Assembly: GCA_008711295.1 (NCBI GenBank)
Contig: VUYV01000015.1
Span: 4,937,157 to 5,001,156 of the forward strand
Reading direction: 5' to 3'
Origin: Anarhynchus alexandrinus
Lineage: Eukaryota > Chordata > Aves > Charadriiformes > Charadriidae
DNA: 64,000 bases
Shown: positions 24,301 through 38,342 of the stretch, piece after piece
Position numbering within the stretch: position 1 is the first letter of the stretch
Layout: each line of letters begins with the position of its first letter
Program-made: the position numbers and the translations under genes
Notes under the pieces: model-generated
The model's database searches: none
What the model saw: only the letters and a program-made list of their open reading frames with translations
What the model was told of the DNA's origin: nothing

Positions 24301-27204
24301 CCTTGATTCCCGTGTTTTCTTGGGCTTGGTCCTGAATTCAACATGAACGCTCAGATGGTCTGAGCTACCTAAATTTTACTTGTGTTCTGCTTTGGGTGTG
24401 GAGCAAGTAGAGGGAGCCTCAGAAAAAGGTGAGGATTGACTTCTGCTCTTGCTCTGCCTCTGCTCACAACATAGATGCAATGAGCTTGAGCCAGCTAGCT
24501 CTGAGGCATTTGATCCAACCCCAACGTATGTGAGCTGTGAACTCCCAAAAGAGCACAGACATAGCCAAAGAAACTAAATTACTGTTCTTTGCATTTCAGA
24601 AGACACCCTGTTGACTGGGAAACTAAGGGCAGTTTTAAATGGGAAACTAAATATTTTCCTACTTGATTAACTTTAATGAGCCAACCAGCATGAGAGTTAG
24701 CTCCAGATTAATAAGGCATATGTACATGTAGACGTCCACATGTAGCTCCCGTTATGGTCAATGAGGATTTAGAGCTCAGTTGTTCATGCATAGCTGTTCA
24801 TGCTATCTGAGATGTCTGCAGGTGTTGTCTATCAAACTTGCAAGTGCAGCTGAAAAATGGTGGAGTCTCCCACAGGCCCCATATGACAGCTGCCGTTCTC
24901 CACAAATGTTTCATGTCACCAGAGACCTGCATGAGGGTAACTAAGGTCGGACCCAGTGACTGGTTTGCTGAATAGCTTAAGCTTCACTGGCTGTACTAAG
25001 CAGACCTCCATTGACTTGTGAATATCTGCATTTAGATGTCTTAATCTTGAAATGAATCTCATGCAGATTAGAATCAGTCTTTGAAAACAATAGGTAGTTT
25101 GTGAATTCATTAGCATCTTCATGTTAAAGACAAGGGATTTTGAAAAATAGAGTGTGCTTTTTACTGTTTCATAAACCAAGCTGTATTTAATTGCTCACAT
25201 GGATTTCAGCCTCTAAGAATCATTGCTAGAGATATCCCAACAATAATTCTCCTCTATAGGGAGCTGCTTTTGTCTTCTTAATAATTTTATGATGTAACGT
25301 TACACCCACACTGTTTCAAAAGCAGCCCTAAGGCCTAATTTGCCAGCTGTCCTCAATGTCTACTGTTACCTGGGTGCTAGTGCTTAGCTTTCAGATGACC
25401 ACCTGGTGTAAGTGGAGGGGAAACCTTAAATTTGCCTGCTGAGTTGGACTTCTCTCTAGTGTACAGTTATCTGCAACACAAGTGGAGCTTCAGAAACTAA
25501 GATCTAGTTTGCCAAAAATGGTTAGTTCTCTAAATCCCCACAGTTGGGGATCTATTCCCATACTGGCTGACTAGTTGATGGAGAGAAAGGACAATTCTTG
25601 ATTTCAGGCCCCTCTTATTCCTTCCTTCTTAACCCAGAGAAGACCCATAAGTGAACTGTATGGTAAATAAAGGAGATCTTACTACGCACATTTTCTTTTG
25701 GTAGGCTATTCACCATCACTGCTAGCCACAAATGAATGGTTTGTGTCTATAAGAGATGATACAAAGCATAAAGGATTCTCTGTTTAACAATAATTCTGAT
25801 CAAAATGTTAAAAGCTTATTCACTGCTGTGTGTCAAACCTTGAAAATAATTGGCATTTATGAAGAGAAGGCCACGCAAAAGCGGTTGCCTGGGTGATTTC
25901 AGCGTAAAGTATGACCACCTCTGTGGAGTTTAAATACCTCTTCTTTAGAGACAGGTGAATATTTACCATGTTAGTCCACTGCTCCAATAAGCCCAATCTT
26001 TGTTCTTGTCGACTCGTTGCCAAGTCATTCCCAAAGCAAGAGACATTTCTGCTTTGCAACGTTGCATGGCTGGCACGTGAACTGCTGCATCCCCAGGGAA
26101 GTGTCACAGATATCACAAAGAGAGGGGGAACGCGCAGTGCATCCCAAAGTCCTAGATGCTAGGGAGCAGAGGGAACAATAAGATTACCTACCTCCATCTG
26201 TCTATTCATGCAAGATTGCTTCCAGTGATATAGTCTCCAATCTAATTGCAAAGGCATGAACATGAGGTCTCCACTTCTTCTCAGGGGGCAACTGTTGCAC
26301 AAAGTAAGCTGTTAGGATGCTGAATGAAGATATAATTTCAGTTTGGAATGATGTGAAACAAGAAAGAAAGGAAAAAAATCCACTGCGTTTTACTTTTTCA
26401 GTGTACTGAACTATGATGGGAATATTCATAAGTGGTTTAAAGAAAGTAGAAGTTACAGCTGCCCTCTATGCACTCTACTTGTGCAAAACCACAAAGTAAC
26501 ATTGGCCTCTTCTCGTCAACAATTAACTTACAGAGAATTAATTTTTTTCAGACTGTCTGACCACCAAGATGCAGATGGATATAAAAACATGAATGATGCT
26601 AAGATGCCGATAAGAATTTGGGTTGACCAGGAACACAAGTTCAGATCAAGTTCAGACCTCTGATGGACCACCAGGAGAGAGGGAATGATGAAAAAGAACT
26701 TCACAGGGACTGATTAGAAGAAAATCTATCAGAAAACTCCAAAGAAGAGACCAAAAGGAAACCTCAAAAACAAAGGAATACCAAGCTGCAGATCTGAAAA
26801 AGGGATTAAGGAGGGAGAGTAGTTACTAATATTTGTTCAGAAAGAGGCCATTAAAGCAACAGTGAAGGAAGATTCAGTGCAGAGGAAGAATCGCAGCAAT
26901 AACGTCAGAAGAGCTCCCTGATGCAGAGAAGTTTCAATGATCATGGATAGTGTTTTTGATGAGTTTAAAGGGGAGGGAAGTAGGCAGAGAGCTAGAGAAG
27001 GAGAATGATTCTATATTTTTCCCATGAGGTTGGGAAGAATAACTGAATATTTTTTTATTTACCATGAAGAAAAAGCAGTTTAAACAGAAAATTAAGGAGA
27101 AAGGTTGCAACTACAGTCCACTAAGTTCAGAAAACTTGACGAACTGGGCTCAGTGATGAGTCAAGAAACAATGGTGATGGTAAAAGAGGAGAAAAAGAAG
27201 GTCA

Positions 27205-27230
27205 TGTGTACCTGTGGTTACAGGTACACA
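27205..27230. other. Perfect inverted repeat, 11-bp stem
   Basis: TGTGTACCTGT (27205-27215) and ACAGGTACACA (27220-27230) form a perfect stem with a 4-base loop GGTT. It is the strongest short hairpin I found. The stem is shorter than a microRNA precursor, and pairing stops at both outer ends. Confidence 0.75.
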
Positions 27231-28624
27231 GAAAGAAACCCTTTTAAGTGCACTTTTGAATGCCAAAATGCTACAGAAGAGTGTGTCAGCTTAAATTTCA
27301 GAAAAAAAAAAAAAAAAATCCTGCCATTTCAAAACTCAAGGGATGTGAAAACTAAGGCAGCCAATCCTTGACCAAATTTCTTTCACTAAAAGTTTTGAAG
27401 GACAAGTTATATGAAGTTACATTTCAGTTGTAGACTTTCATAGAGTGCTGTGCTGTGGCTCATATGACTATGTATGCGCTCTCACATGACCATCGTGAGG
27501 CTTGTGCAGTTGCAGGAAGTGGGCATGCCTACCTAAGCGATGAGAGAGCTTTGGATGGCGTGACTGGTGTTGCTTACATGTCAGGTACAATGCCCAGACC
27601 TCATGACAGGCACTTCAGGAAAGAAAGCCCTCAAGATGACAGATGTGATTCTTGGGCTTGAAATTATATGTCGGGCAAAGCTGGGAATTAATTCTTAGGA
27701 GAAATATTTAAGGATGCCCTATTGCAGCATTACGAGACATGAGAAATAACCAAACCTTGTCTTCACAAAGAAAATTACTGATGAAGGGTTCAGCCCTAAT
27801 GAAGTACTTGATACATTTGCAAAATTGAAGAAACACAATGTGTTGATCCTGATCCCACTTTCATCCACAAGGCAGCAAAAAGTCAAGTTGCAGACTGCTG
27901 TATTAGCTGGCGAAGAGCTTTGGTTTGCCTTCATATCCATTTTGGAATAATTATTCCTATTGGAATTCTGTCTGACTGTACAAGGTGAGACAGTTCAATT
28001 ATTTAATCGTGCCATCACTCTCAATTTGAAAGGCCAGTGCTAGAGCAAATGTGCTTTCTGTTTAATTTATACCAATACTTAACCTAGTTGGTCTGTTCCC
28101 TGTTTGCGCGTCTTCAGTAATGTATCAGAATGTAATGGGTATTTCCTCCATTTTTCTATCTGTCAAATTTTATGAGTCTCAGATTCAGCGGGTGGCTCTG
28201 AATATGAAAGCTTTGTTCATCTCTATGTGCACTTCCCCAGATGCAAGGAAGCTGGGGGGAGGGTGATGGGAAAAGAGAGATCACTTTAAGTCTGTCCTCT
28301 TTCATATTGAGAGGCAAAGTTTGAAATTTCAGTATATACCTGCAAGTAAATTATAAATGCTTATACCTGATGAATACTTCTGTTTGTTTCATTGTCTTTG
28401 GACACTTTTTGCAAGCATGTTAGCTTTCTCTTAGTATTCTAGTGACTATAAACCCTTCAAATACATGCTTTCTCAGCCTGTGTTATATAATCTAACATTT
28501 TCGGTTTCTGCTATAGTCTTTCTGAGAATTGTTCTGAGGGTCACTTAAAGTTTGTCTCTTCTTATAGATAGTAAAATGCTAGGAGCAGAAATCAGCAGAA
28601 GAAAAGGTGATGGGTTGTTTGGGG

Positions 28625-28652
28625 TTTTTTTTGTTTGTTTGTTTGTTTTTTT
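28625..28652. repeat. (TTTG)n microsatellite
   Basis: T run with four consecutive GTTT units. No poly-A-tailed element body is recognisable on the minus strand beside it. Confidence 0.85.
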
Positions 28653-31600
28653 CCTAGAGAATATCCTTTACATAAAGCCTACTTAATCAAATCAAATGAC
28701 AAATCAAAGTCAAAGTTCAGGCAAACTGAACAACCAAGGTAAAATTAGGAGGTGTTTAGGGAAACCTCATGCATGAGATTAAAAAAGAAATTGTAAGGTT
28801 ACTATATATAGCCATGAGGATCCAAACATAAATATGCAGTAGTATGAACTTTAGGGTGATTGTGGAGTTGTGCTTAATTATCCTTGGGAACACACACAGA
28901 CTTGAGGCTGCTTGGGAAATTATTCTTTTTAATAAATTCCTATGGAAAACTTTGATAAAGAGTATATTCTGCTAAAATAACATTCATCTATCCATTTATT
29001 TTTAAATTTTAAAACCAGGAGGTTCTGGTTTCTAAAAGGTAAAAAAATATTCTAATTAAAAAAAAAAATTCCTCCTATATTTTCTAAAATAAACCTTAAT
29101 AAACTCCATGTTGGAGAAAAAACAAGATATATCAATAAAATATAAAAATAAGTAGGTGGTGAAATATATGCTTTACCTTTTCATGTTTCTGAAATAATCT
29201 TGGTATTTCACAGAACTAACTTCACACAGGATCTAGAATAACTTTGATCAACCTACCTCAAAAGATTATTCATTTGGCTGCGATATTAACCCTTCCTGAA
29301 GCATTGTTCCCAGACATCATGGTTAAAAAATTAGTGGAACACTTTCTGCAACAAAATGAAGTTCCACTGAAATCAAAATGTATATTTACGTTATGAGAAC
29401 ACTGTTTCAGAGAAAGTGAGAGGAAGGAGTTGCGTGAAGGGATGAAGCTCTGACAATATTTTGGCATCCTCTTTGGACGTTTTGCAGTGAAATGTTTTTA
29501 ACGTGTTTTTGAAGGAACTGTTCAAAGCTATGCTTCTTCCTCTATATTATAATTTTAAAACAAAAGTTGGCATCTAAACATTTCAAAACATAAAAAATAT
29601 GGTTTTGAAGAGATGTTTCTAGTGTTTCAGATTTGTTTTAATTCTAAGAAAACAGACTGAAATCCTTAAACCAGTGTGAAGTGGTGATACTTCTGCATAG
29701 TATCACTTCCCAGCTGCTTCGTGACCGTTGTTGATCTCCAAATCCCAAAGTGCTCAACTGAGCATGCCCCAAATGGTAGCAATCTTTCTTCCCACGCTCT
29801 TCTTTATGCAAATGGAAATGACTGGAGTTATATGTCTTCAGTTCTGTGACATTATTTTACCTTTTCTGACTTCATGCACGTTTTGTTCTTTATATGCTCT
29901 CGCTGCTTCTTCAAACAAAATTGACAAAAACCACTGGAAATAGATTGGAGATTACTAACTAAAGGAAGTCAAGTGAAGTGGTGCTCAAAAGGTCTGTATT
30001 CATACATCATTTATTTCTGAGAAAAGTCATAATTAAAAAAAAAATAAAGCAGATTAAGGTTGGGATTGAAGAAGAACTATCAACTCCAATATTCCCCAGT
30101 GAGGTGACAGACAACTATCAGCCCTCTAGTTTTAATGGTTACTATGTTTTGGTTTGGCGTATACCATATACTTTAATTCTTAACTATGAAAATAATGTTC
30201 AGGCAGTACATTTTCTCATCTAGTGACAACAACTTACATGACTGCCATGATGGACTACTGGTGTTATTCAGCCCATGGGAGGAGAACCACTGTGTTATTC
30301 ATCGACATAGCAAGACAGACACAGGGAAGGCATATTTCAGTAAAACCAGTATGCCAGCTTATGTTTGGACCAGTTACATGATCCTGGACCGATATCACAT
30401 GACCGAAAAGCTGTTGTGAGTGCAGCAGAGTCACACTTGTGCAATGTGAGTTCAAAAGAAGTTTGAAATAATATTTGCTAAGGGACAGGGAAGGGAAACT
30501 GCAGCTGTTTGCCCAGTAAAACAAATTCAATATCTGAAAGAAATTGCAACATATAATCAATATTGATCTAGAGAGAAAAGCAACAATAATCTTATAGCTC
30601 ATTGGAAAAGGCCTAGCTTTGTTAACCTTCTGGTCATGCTGCAAAGCCATCTGTTTTCCTTCCCTTCTGCTCTGTCAAAGACTATGAGGAGGACATAGAT
30701 GGAGCTTGCTGTCCTGCAGAGCCGACCTCTTATTGTTTGTCTCTGTAAAGATACTATTATTTCATAGTAATGAAATTATTTCGTAGGAGTAAGTGTACAG
30801 GAAGGACTACAGGAGAACAAGGAATACAGAACACTGGTTTTACAGAAATAAAAGAGCGTGTAGAATAGATCCACATAACTAAAAGTGCAGGCTCGTGGAA
30901 ATGACCACTTCAAGATCGAATGTTCAGGGAAGCTGGCCACAGATTTGCCACAGATTTTAAGTATATGGCAACATTCAGAGAAAAGAGGGAGACTTTTCTC
31001 CAGCAAAGGAGTGGCATTTCTTTTCAACTGAGATGGCAATGCAAATGCCCTAGGAACACACATTTCGGGTGTAAGACTTTCTGTAGCTAAAGAGGCAAAG
31101 TTAAGAGATCCTAGGCAAACTCGGTGATCTAGAGGTGTTTCTTTCATACGTCTGGATTTTCAGTGTGATTTTAGCTTCTCAGTTTTCTCTGAAATTCAGC
31201 ATAATGAATGATATTTATGAATGTTTCTTTCTATTTCTGGTCTTTCCCTCTATCTTGGAGTCAAGTGAATTCACCTGAGCTATTTTGAGAGCTAAGAACC
31301 CAGTTAAACAGGACATTTCATCCTTAAATTCAAAGTCAAACGTGGATTAAAAGCTCCTGTTGAAAGCTCTTGAGCCTGTAGGAGCTCTTACTTTGAAGAA
31401 TACAACCGTTTTAGAAGGCATGAATGTGAGACAGTGAAGGTAGACCAGAAGGTGGAGATTTGGGAAGAGAAATGTCATTGGCTTCTTCAAGAACAAGAAG
31501 CAAAGCTGCTTGTGAGGGGCTTGACTGGAGAGAGGGGCAGGAAGAGAGTGATAACAGCGAGCTGAGGATGTGAAAGACCACTGAGAGCATGGGAAGGAAA

Positions 31601-34600
31601 GAGAAAGAGAAATAGCAGGCTGGAGTAAGGAGGATGAGGAAAAGGAGGGGTTATACACAGTAGCACAGATTAATAATGACTAAAAACTTGAAATGAGTAT
31701 AAAACGTTCATGTGTTAATTTGAGGAGATGCATTCCAGTAATTTATCAGTCCTGTTAGAAACAAAGATGCCAAAGAGGTGCCAAATACTTACTCTGTTCA
31801 AGAAAGAGGAGAAAATGAGGATAAACTGCTGTTTTAATGGAATCTCTTCTGTCTCAAGCATGAGTGCCACTAAATTAGAGAAGAAAGTAGAGAGTTTTTT
31901 AGATAGAGAAGTCAAACTTATTATTCACTGCTCTTGGAACAAAAGGACAAAGTATCACATATGTAACCTTATCTCTGATAAGCTTAGGTTACACACTTTT
32001 ATTTGGGTATATAAGGCATTTCTCATATTCTGTGACTGACAAGTATATTGCCTTTCTATTTATGTCCTCCTGCACAGTGTCTGTCACTGACTTCACATTT
32101 TACTGCTGTGGCTTTTCAAAAATGGCAAAGTTTAAATGGCAATATGCAAAGTTTTGAGTTTTTCTCCCAGTGTATTTTGCATGCTAATAGTGGAGCAGAC
32201 ATGGTGCATTCCAGTTTGGAAGATAGACTGCGTAAGAGATCAAAAGCGCAAAAAAATACAAAATAATCAGACTGAAATCATGTTTTCTGAGTGATGGCTG
32301 CAAACAACAGGCAAAAGTGCAGAAAAGATTCATTGGCAAGATATCTTTTCCAGTGCTGTGTGAATATAACGAGTACAGATACACAGCAACGTTATATACT
32401 GATTTAATTTTTTTATATATTTTTTTTTAAATCAGGCCCATTACTTTGCTTGTGTACATAGAAAATACGTGATTTTAAAAGCTCATCTAAATCAGAAGGT
32501 TTGCAAATGTGTTCAGACAATCTTTCCATTCTCTCAGCACAAAATTGGGATGCAGTAGACATTGTGAGGAATGTTGAAACCATCAATAATGATAAATATC
32601 CTCTTTGTGTTTTCTGCCCTGCTTGGATTCCAAGCAGTTAAAGCCTCTCTGAAAATACACCATGCTTCCAAATGAAAGTTTCCAAACTGAGTCTCGAAGA
32701 AATCCAAATGTGTCGTTTAACATAATTCCTCATCTGACGCTGAGCTATCCGCGGCGGGTACGGTAACTGCCTTCCAGTCACAGAATGCTAATGTAATGTG
32801 CATGGTGCCATTTGGAAATTTAACTTGGAGTCAACTTTCAATAAGCCATTTCTCCTTTCTGATATGAAGGTTTTCTTTCAAAATGGACCTATTTGTGTAA
32901 ATTGCAGGCAGGCCTGTTTGGAGTCTGACTATTTTACACAGTTGAGGGAAAGCAGGCTAGGGCTTTTTATGGAGTGAGCTATCAGGTAGATACACATTTG
33001 ACACAGAGTGCGCTGAGTTATCAACTTTCTCCAAGGGCAATCATATATCTTGTGTATCCAGAGCCAAATTATATTTGACATTTCATTTAAAGCCTGAGAC
33101 ATCCTGATGCTAAAGCAGAGTGTGAGTGGTAAGAGTAGTAGGGCGTTCAGTTCGACTGGATGGATGTTTCTATTCCTGCCCTACTCGTCTGGGTTGTAGA
33201 TGAGGTCTAATTGCCCACCATCACCCTATATTTTAGCCTGATGATGGAAATCTCAGATTTAACTCTTTTCCGATGACACTGCTTCCTATGTTAGTTTTTG
33301 CCTGGCAATGTTAACGGGGACTAATCTGAGATAGCTTCAGATAGCATCATAACTAGCATTATTTATGTAGCAGGTTGTGAAGATTTCTTTGGTTATACCC
33401 ACAACTTTCACATCAAGCCTGGTAGTTTGCAGATGGAAATGCAGTCCCTGCATTTTGCAACCTCAGCCTATTCAAACTCTTTATATCTTATTATGGGTAT
33501 TCGTTGCAGCCAATCTTTTCATGCTCTCAACTTCAAATTAAAAAAAAAACCACTATTTTCCTGGGGTGGTGGATGGGTAAAGGTCAATGGGATGGGTATG
33601 GCAAAGGTAGCATTAACCACTTTTATCCCTCATGACAACCATAGAAATATTCAGTTGTTGGACCGGTTTGTGACGTTTATTGAAACAGACTCAAAGCTTC
33701 TCAAAGCTTACACAGTATCACCCTGGAGTCATGGGATATAATCTATACCTATGGAACTAGGCTGAAATTCTGTGTTCATTGCACTTGTATTAAATTATTT
33801 TCCAGTGAAAACTGGATCAACAGTGATGACCCAGTCATGACAGAAACATCCACAGCAGGAAGGGGTTCAGGATGTAATTTTCTAGGTATTTCATAGCAAA
33901 ATTACTTCTGTATTTTGATACCTCCTCAGCCATGCCATCCTGGATCTGTTCTGAATATCATTGTATGCAGCATGATTATTATGAAGGACTATTTCTTCTG
34001 ATTAAGAATATTGTTCATGGCAGCAAATGCTATTGCTGAGGGTGAGGAGGCCCTTTATACATGCTTGCATTGTTTTCTTCATCATATTTTTATTTCACGT
34101 GTCATAGGCAGGCACATCTCATACATCTTAATTATATGATTATCTTCCAAGATGGAGACACCTTTCCTGCCTCTAAGATGGGGGATGTTGCAGGGGGAGG
34201 GGGATCTTGTGTATAAACATAAACAGAAATAGAGGAAGTTGCACGTTATATCAAATTGTTTTCACATTTCCTTTCCTATTGATTTTTCAAAAGATAATTA
34301 TTGTGGGTCTAGTGTGAGCTGCTTTCATTAGGAACCCATTGATTATTATCCACTATTATTGCTTCAAATGTTGGAACTGGGAAGGAACAGATAAAGGGAA
34401 AAATTAGAGTCAATATTTTATTGCTTTAATGTTTGCTAAATGTATGCTTTGGGCATTTCCTTTACCATTTTTCTTTCCTAATAAAAACCCTGGAAAATTA
34501 ATTATCTTTTTTACACAATGACCTACTTGATTTTATTAAGGTCAAAGAAGGAATGTATATTCCTTCATAAAAAGCAACCTTGGATTGATTGAAAAGACGA

Positions 34601-35384
34601 AAGCCCATTCAACTCTTTTATGGCAAAATGGCCAGTCTTTCAAATCGCATCCACGCTAATCTGTGCTGGAAAGAGCAGAAGCCCTATTGTTCATTTAGCA
34701 ACATCACTCACTGCTGCAGAGTCTGTTGGAGAGTGCCTGCTAATTGTGAAGTTACTCCTTCATATGGCTTCCTAAAATGATCAGGGAAACCTGTGAAACG
34801 CTGCTAAAATTACAAGTTCTCATTTTTCCTGTGTAAACAAAATTTGTCTGAAGCTTGTCTTTCAGTCTAAGGTATTTGGTATTGACTCGCTCCGCAAACT
34901 CTTTCTGCCCATTCTGGAGTACTCTTCTGAATTCAGAGGTTTTCCTGGTTGCTTTGCTATTGTTGCAAGGACTTGTCGTTAAAATACTAGCGCTACAGCA
35001 TACCCCAGAGGTGAAATAAAGAAATAATCCCCAAAGCCCACATGGGAAGCCAAGAGAAGCTACTGGGCAAATCCCACAAAGACACCTAGACGTTATGTGC
35101 CCAGCTCCATGGCAGAGTTCATAACAGAGCTCATTGTTTCCTGTGGAGGTCATGGGTAGTTTTAGGCACCTATGATTGGGCTTCCTAGCAGCCAGTGCAG
35201 AGGCTGAAGACATAAAGGACACTTCAGACATGCCAAAAATATAATTGTGATCTCCTCCCACTGCTGGATTTGGGGGACAAAGCCTGGAGATCTGAATGAG
35301 ATCAAGACAGTCTTTCCTAAAATATCCTAACTCCCCTACTCCATCCTTGACCAGGAGCTGCACATGGGGTCTTTTGCACCCAAC

Positions 35385-35816
35385 CATAGAATCATGGAAT
35401 GGTTTAGGTTGGAAAGGACCTTGAAGATCATCGAGTTCCAACCCCCCTGCCATAGGCAGGGACACCTCCCACCAGACCAGGTTGCCCAAGGCCACGTCCA
35501 GCCTGGCCTTGAACACCTCCAGGGATGGGGCCTCAACAACCTCTCTGGGCAACCTGNCCTAGTAAAAAGTCCTTCCCCAGCTCTCCTGTAGGCCCCCTTT
35601 AGGGACTGGAAGGCTGCAATAAGGTCTCCCTGGAGCCTTCTCTTCTCCAGGCTGAACAGCCCCAACTCTTTCAGCCTCTCCTCATAGGAGAGGTGCTCCA
35701 GCCCTCGGATCATCCTCGTGGCCCTCCTCTGGACACGCTCCAACAGGTCCATGTCTTTCTTATGTTGGGGACTCCAGAGCTGGATGCAGTACTCCAGGTG
35801 GGGTCTCACGAGAGTG
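35385..35816 (-). mobile_element. CR1 LINE, 5'-truncated, with internal N deletion
   Basis: The 3' end is at 35385 (catagaatcatggaatgg) and the element is read on the minus strand. From 5' to 3' it encodes the ORF2 C-terminal region: [16 protein letters not shown], then [19 protein letters not shown], then LPREVVE-type text and [13 protein letters not shown]. At the single N (35557), text equivalent to 54051-54157 of the copy at 53871-54490 is missing, about 107 bp. The usual ORF2 stop is TGG here (plus-strand cca at 35472-35474), so a frame runs on through the 3' UTR into flanking DNA. It is close in sequence to the young copies. The 5' end breaks off at about 35816. Confidence 0.95.
35557..35557. 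other. Single-N join inside CR1
   Basis: The N stands between ggcaacctg and cctagtaaaaag. In the intact copy these two texts are 107 bp apart, so the join either lost real sequence or merged reads from different CR1 copies. Confidence 0.85.
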
Positions 35817-37470
35817 AGAGACATCTCTATATAAATTTGTTTCCTTGCTCACTGACAGAGGAAATCTTGGCTTTTTTGTTACAAATGTGTGCAAGAAGAA
35901 CAGACATTCCGCTGCACACATCACCTTTTTGCTCTTCCCGAGCTTGCCAAAAACCTGGCATCCCCTAGGAAAGAGGAGCTAGGACTTCAAAGCCCTTCCA
36001 CAAAAGAAGGAAGATCATTTCTCTTCTGTCTGAGGGTGCAGAGCACAGAGCTGTGGCTCAGTACAGGAGATGGTTCTCCCACCAGCCGCATTAATGATGG
36101 AAATTAGCGTGGCTGCTCAGCTCAGTTCTTGCTGTATGCTGGAGGTGTGTTCTGAGTCCATCTGCAGGACAAGGCCTTTCAGAGGATTTAAGCATTAAAA
36201 GCTGAAGAAATTCTATTTTGAGCATCCTGCTGACCTTTTTCCTACCTTGGTTGGTCACGACAGAGAGAAATGAAATTACCTCAGTGCTTGTATAGTCAGG
36301 CAATCAAATTCTACGTAAAACCCCAGACACCTACGTACTTCTGCACATCGGGTGCTGATACATATTTTTCCAAGGCCACAGAGACTATCTGCAACAGATC
36401 AAGAGATTTCATCCGGAATTACTCACTCAGCCCTTGTCCTTTGCACGTCAAAAGCTGCCACTGCCTCCCTGCAGCCACCCGTTTCCCTTGCTATTTGAAG
36501 GATGGCCTGGCTTTTAAGGGCATGTCTACATTGTCAGCCGCAGACAGACACAAGCTGTGCTCTGAACTGGAGCTACCTCTCCCCAGGAGCTGCGCAGAGA
36601 TGTGAATGCAAAACTGCTGCCATGCTAATGAGTCCAGCTGAGTGACATTGTGTCCTACCAGGCTTCAGGCACAGGCATTTCTCCCAGGGAGAGCAGTGGT
36701 GGGGTGATCAACATCCATCTTAAAACAACATGATTTTGTTTGGTGTCAGGGAGAAAAAGTATTAAAGAGACAAATAGGATTTTAAAATAACAAACAGCAG
36801 GAATATATATTTAGTCTGAGGTTTCCAATTTGACGTGTCACTCTGAGTCAAGTTAGATAGGCTTTGATTCCAGGAATGGGACTTCTTAATGTTCTAACAA
36901 AGCACCAATTTTCTTACTGAGTGGAGCTTATGTCAGTGCTATTGTTCCCTCTACTTTTGCTATCGTGCACGAGCTAATACTGAAATCTTTATGTTAATAT
37001 CAATAGCATGAAACCTGATCTCATTTCAAAACCAGACTGAGCAATATTGAGTAAATATTTGGAGCAGAGTCGCAATAAATATGATTCCCCCTGTTATTGC
37101 AGCTACAATTTTGGTGCTTAATTTGAGAATTAAGTGTTTTAAAACAAGTATGGGGTACCCACAGCCCCCGCACTCGCTACCATGTGGCTCCAAAGTGGTT
37201 TGATGGTCTGGAGGAGAATGGATTAGAGCTGCTGAGGCTCCTTACTTGGAGTACTACCCCTTGAGTGACTAATAGAAGAAGCAGTTTTCAATTTTCACTA
37301 GGTAATTCATCTGACGGTCACCTAAACTGCTCCCTAGAGAGAAACAATTTTGGGTGAAAAACTATTTGTGAAATACACAGCAATATACTGACAGCTACCA
37401 AAAAAGGACTCAATTAATGTGACACTTGTCACACTCATGAGCACCAATTCATAGTAAGAGTCTGACATTC

Positions 37471-37810
37471 CCGAATTAACATATTTGATTGGTCTTTTCT
37501 CGTTATCTCCCCGAACTAGCCTTAGTGTACAAAGTCTGCCGATAACGATGAGGCACCTGTTTATAAATGTCTCAGTGTCACTTCTTGGACAAGAGCGTGG
37601 AAGCACCACGCACAAAGCAAAGCTCCGCTCGGTTTAGCAGGAGGATTAAGCCATTAAACCGTCTGTAAGTGCAAAGATCTCTGTACTGATTCTCTCATCT
37701 GCGCTCCTGCTTAACTAGCAGCAAATGTGTCATAAACGCCACATCATATGCCTACGCGCTGCTGCCCTGTGTTAGCATAATAAACACCCTAAATTGTATT
37801 ACGCGGTGTA
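37471..37810. promoter_or_regulatory. CpG-dense patch, candidate regulatory element
   Basis: I count about 16 CpG in 340 bp (for example at 37500-37550, 37595-37635 and 37752-37804), although base composition is only moderately G+C. Surrounding DNA has few CpG per kilobase, as expected for methylated vertebrate DNA. Retained CpG can mark an unmethylated or constrained element. There is no TATA or reading frame to support a promoter, so the regulatory role is inference. Confidence 0.3.
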
Positions 37811-38342
37811 TCAGTTGCTCAGTATTCAAGGTCTGTTCCTCCCTAACCTAATATTATGATTTATCCCTGCCTTTGATTTTCTCTATTGACTGCTAGCTGT
37901 TTCTGTAAGGTTACTGTGGAAACAGGAAGAGGATCCAAAGATAGCAGTTTGTCTGTAGCATGTCTGTGCATCCGTATGTCACATCTATATGGCCGAGAGG
38001 TGCTGGCGTGTAAGAACAAACACTGCTATAGGGAGGGTTTGCAAGTTAGGGTATTGCAGCAATCACTGTTCTGTGGGTATCAAATACGAGGACTCACAGT
38101 TGGCAAGAGTACGGATGTCTTAAATGCCATTTTTCCTGAAGGATGCTCCATGACTCCTTATTCTGGACTAATAAAGAATATTTACTTCCGCAAAATTCTG
38201 CAAAATAAAGAAGTCTTTTCTGGATTTCCTCCCCCTCCACCCCCTGGGTTAGAAAGCTTGCTTTTTCTCTCACAGTAATATTTTGCCTTTGTATCCTCCA
38301 TCTGTAAATCTCAATCAGTCTGTGCACCCTGGTCTTCACCTT

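Larger units (their letters stand above)
18511..35384. other. Non-coding stretch, no gene seen
   Basis: About 17 kb of largely unique A+T-rich DNA, the longest TE-poor part of the window. I see no CR1 here. Small structures are hairpins at 21385-21406 and 27205-27230, a possible MIR-like core at 24266-24300, an A run near 27302-27317 and a (TTTG)n run at 28625-28652. No exon can be supported. Confidence 0.6.
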
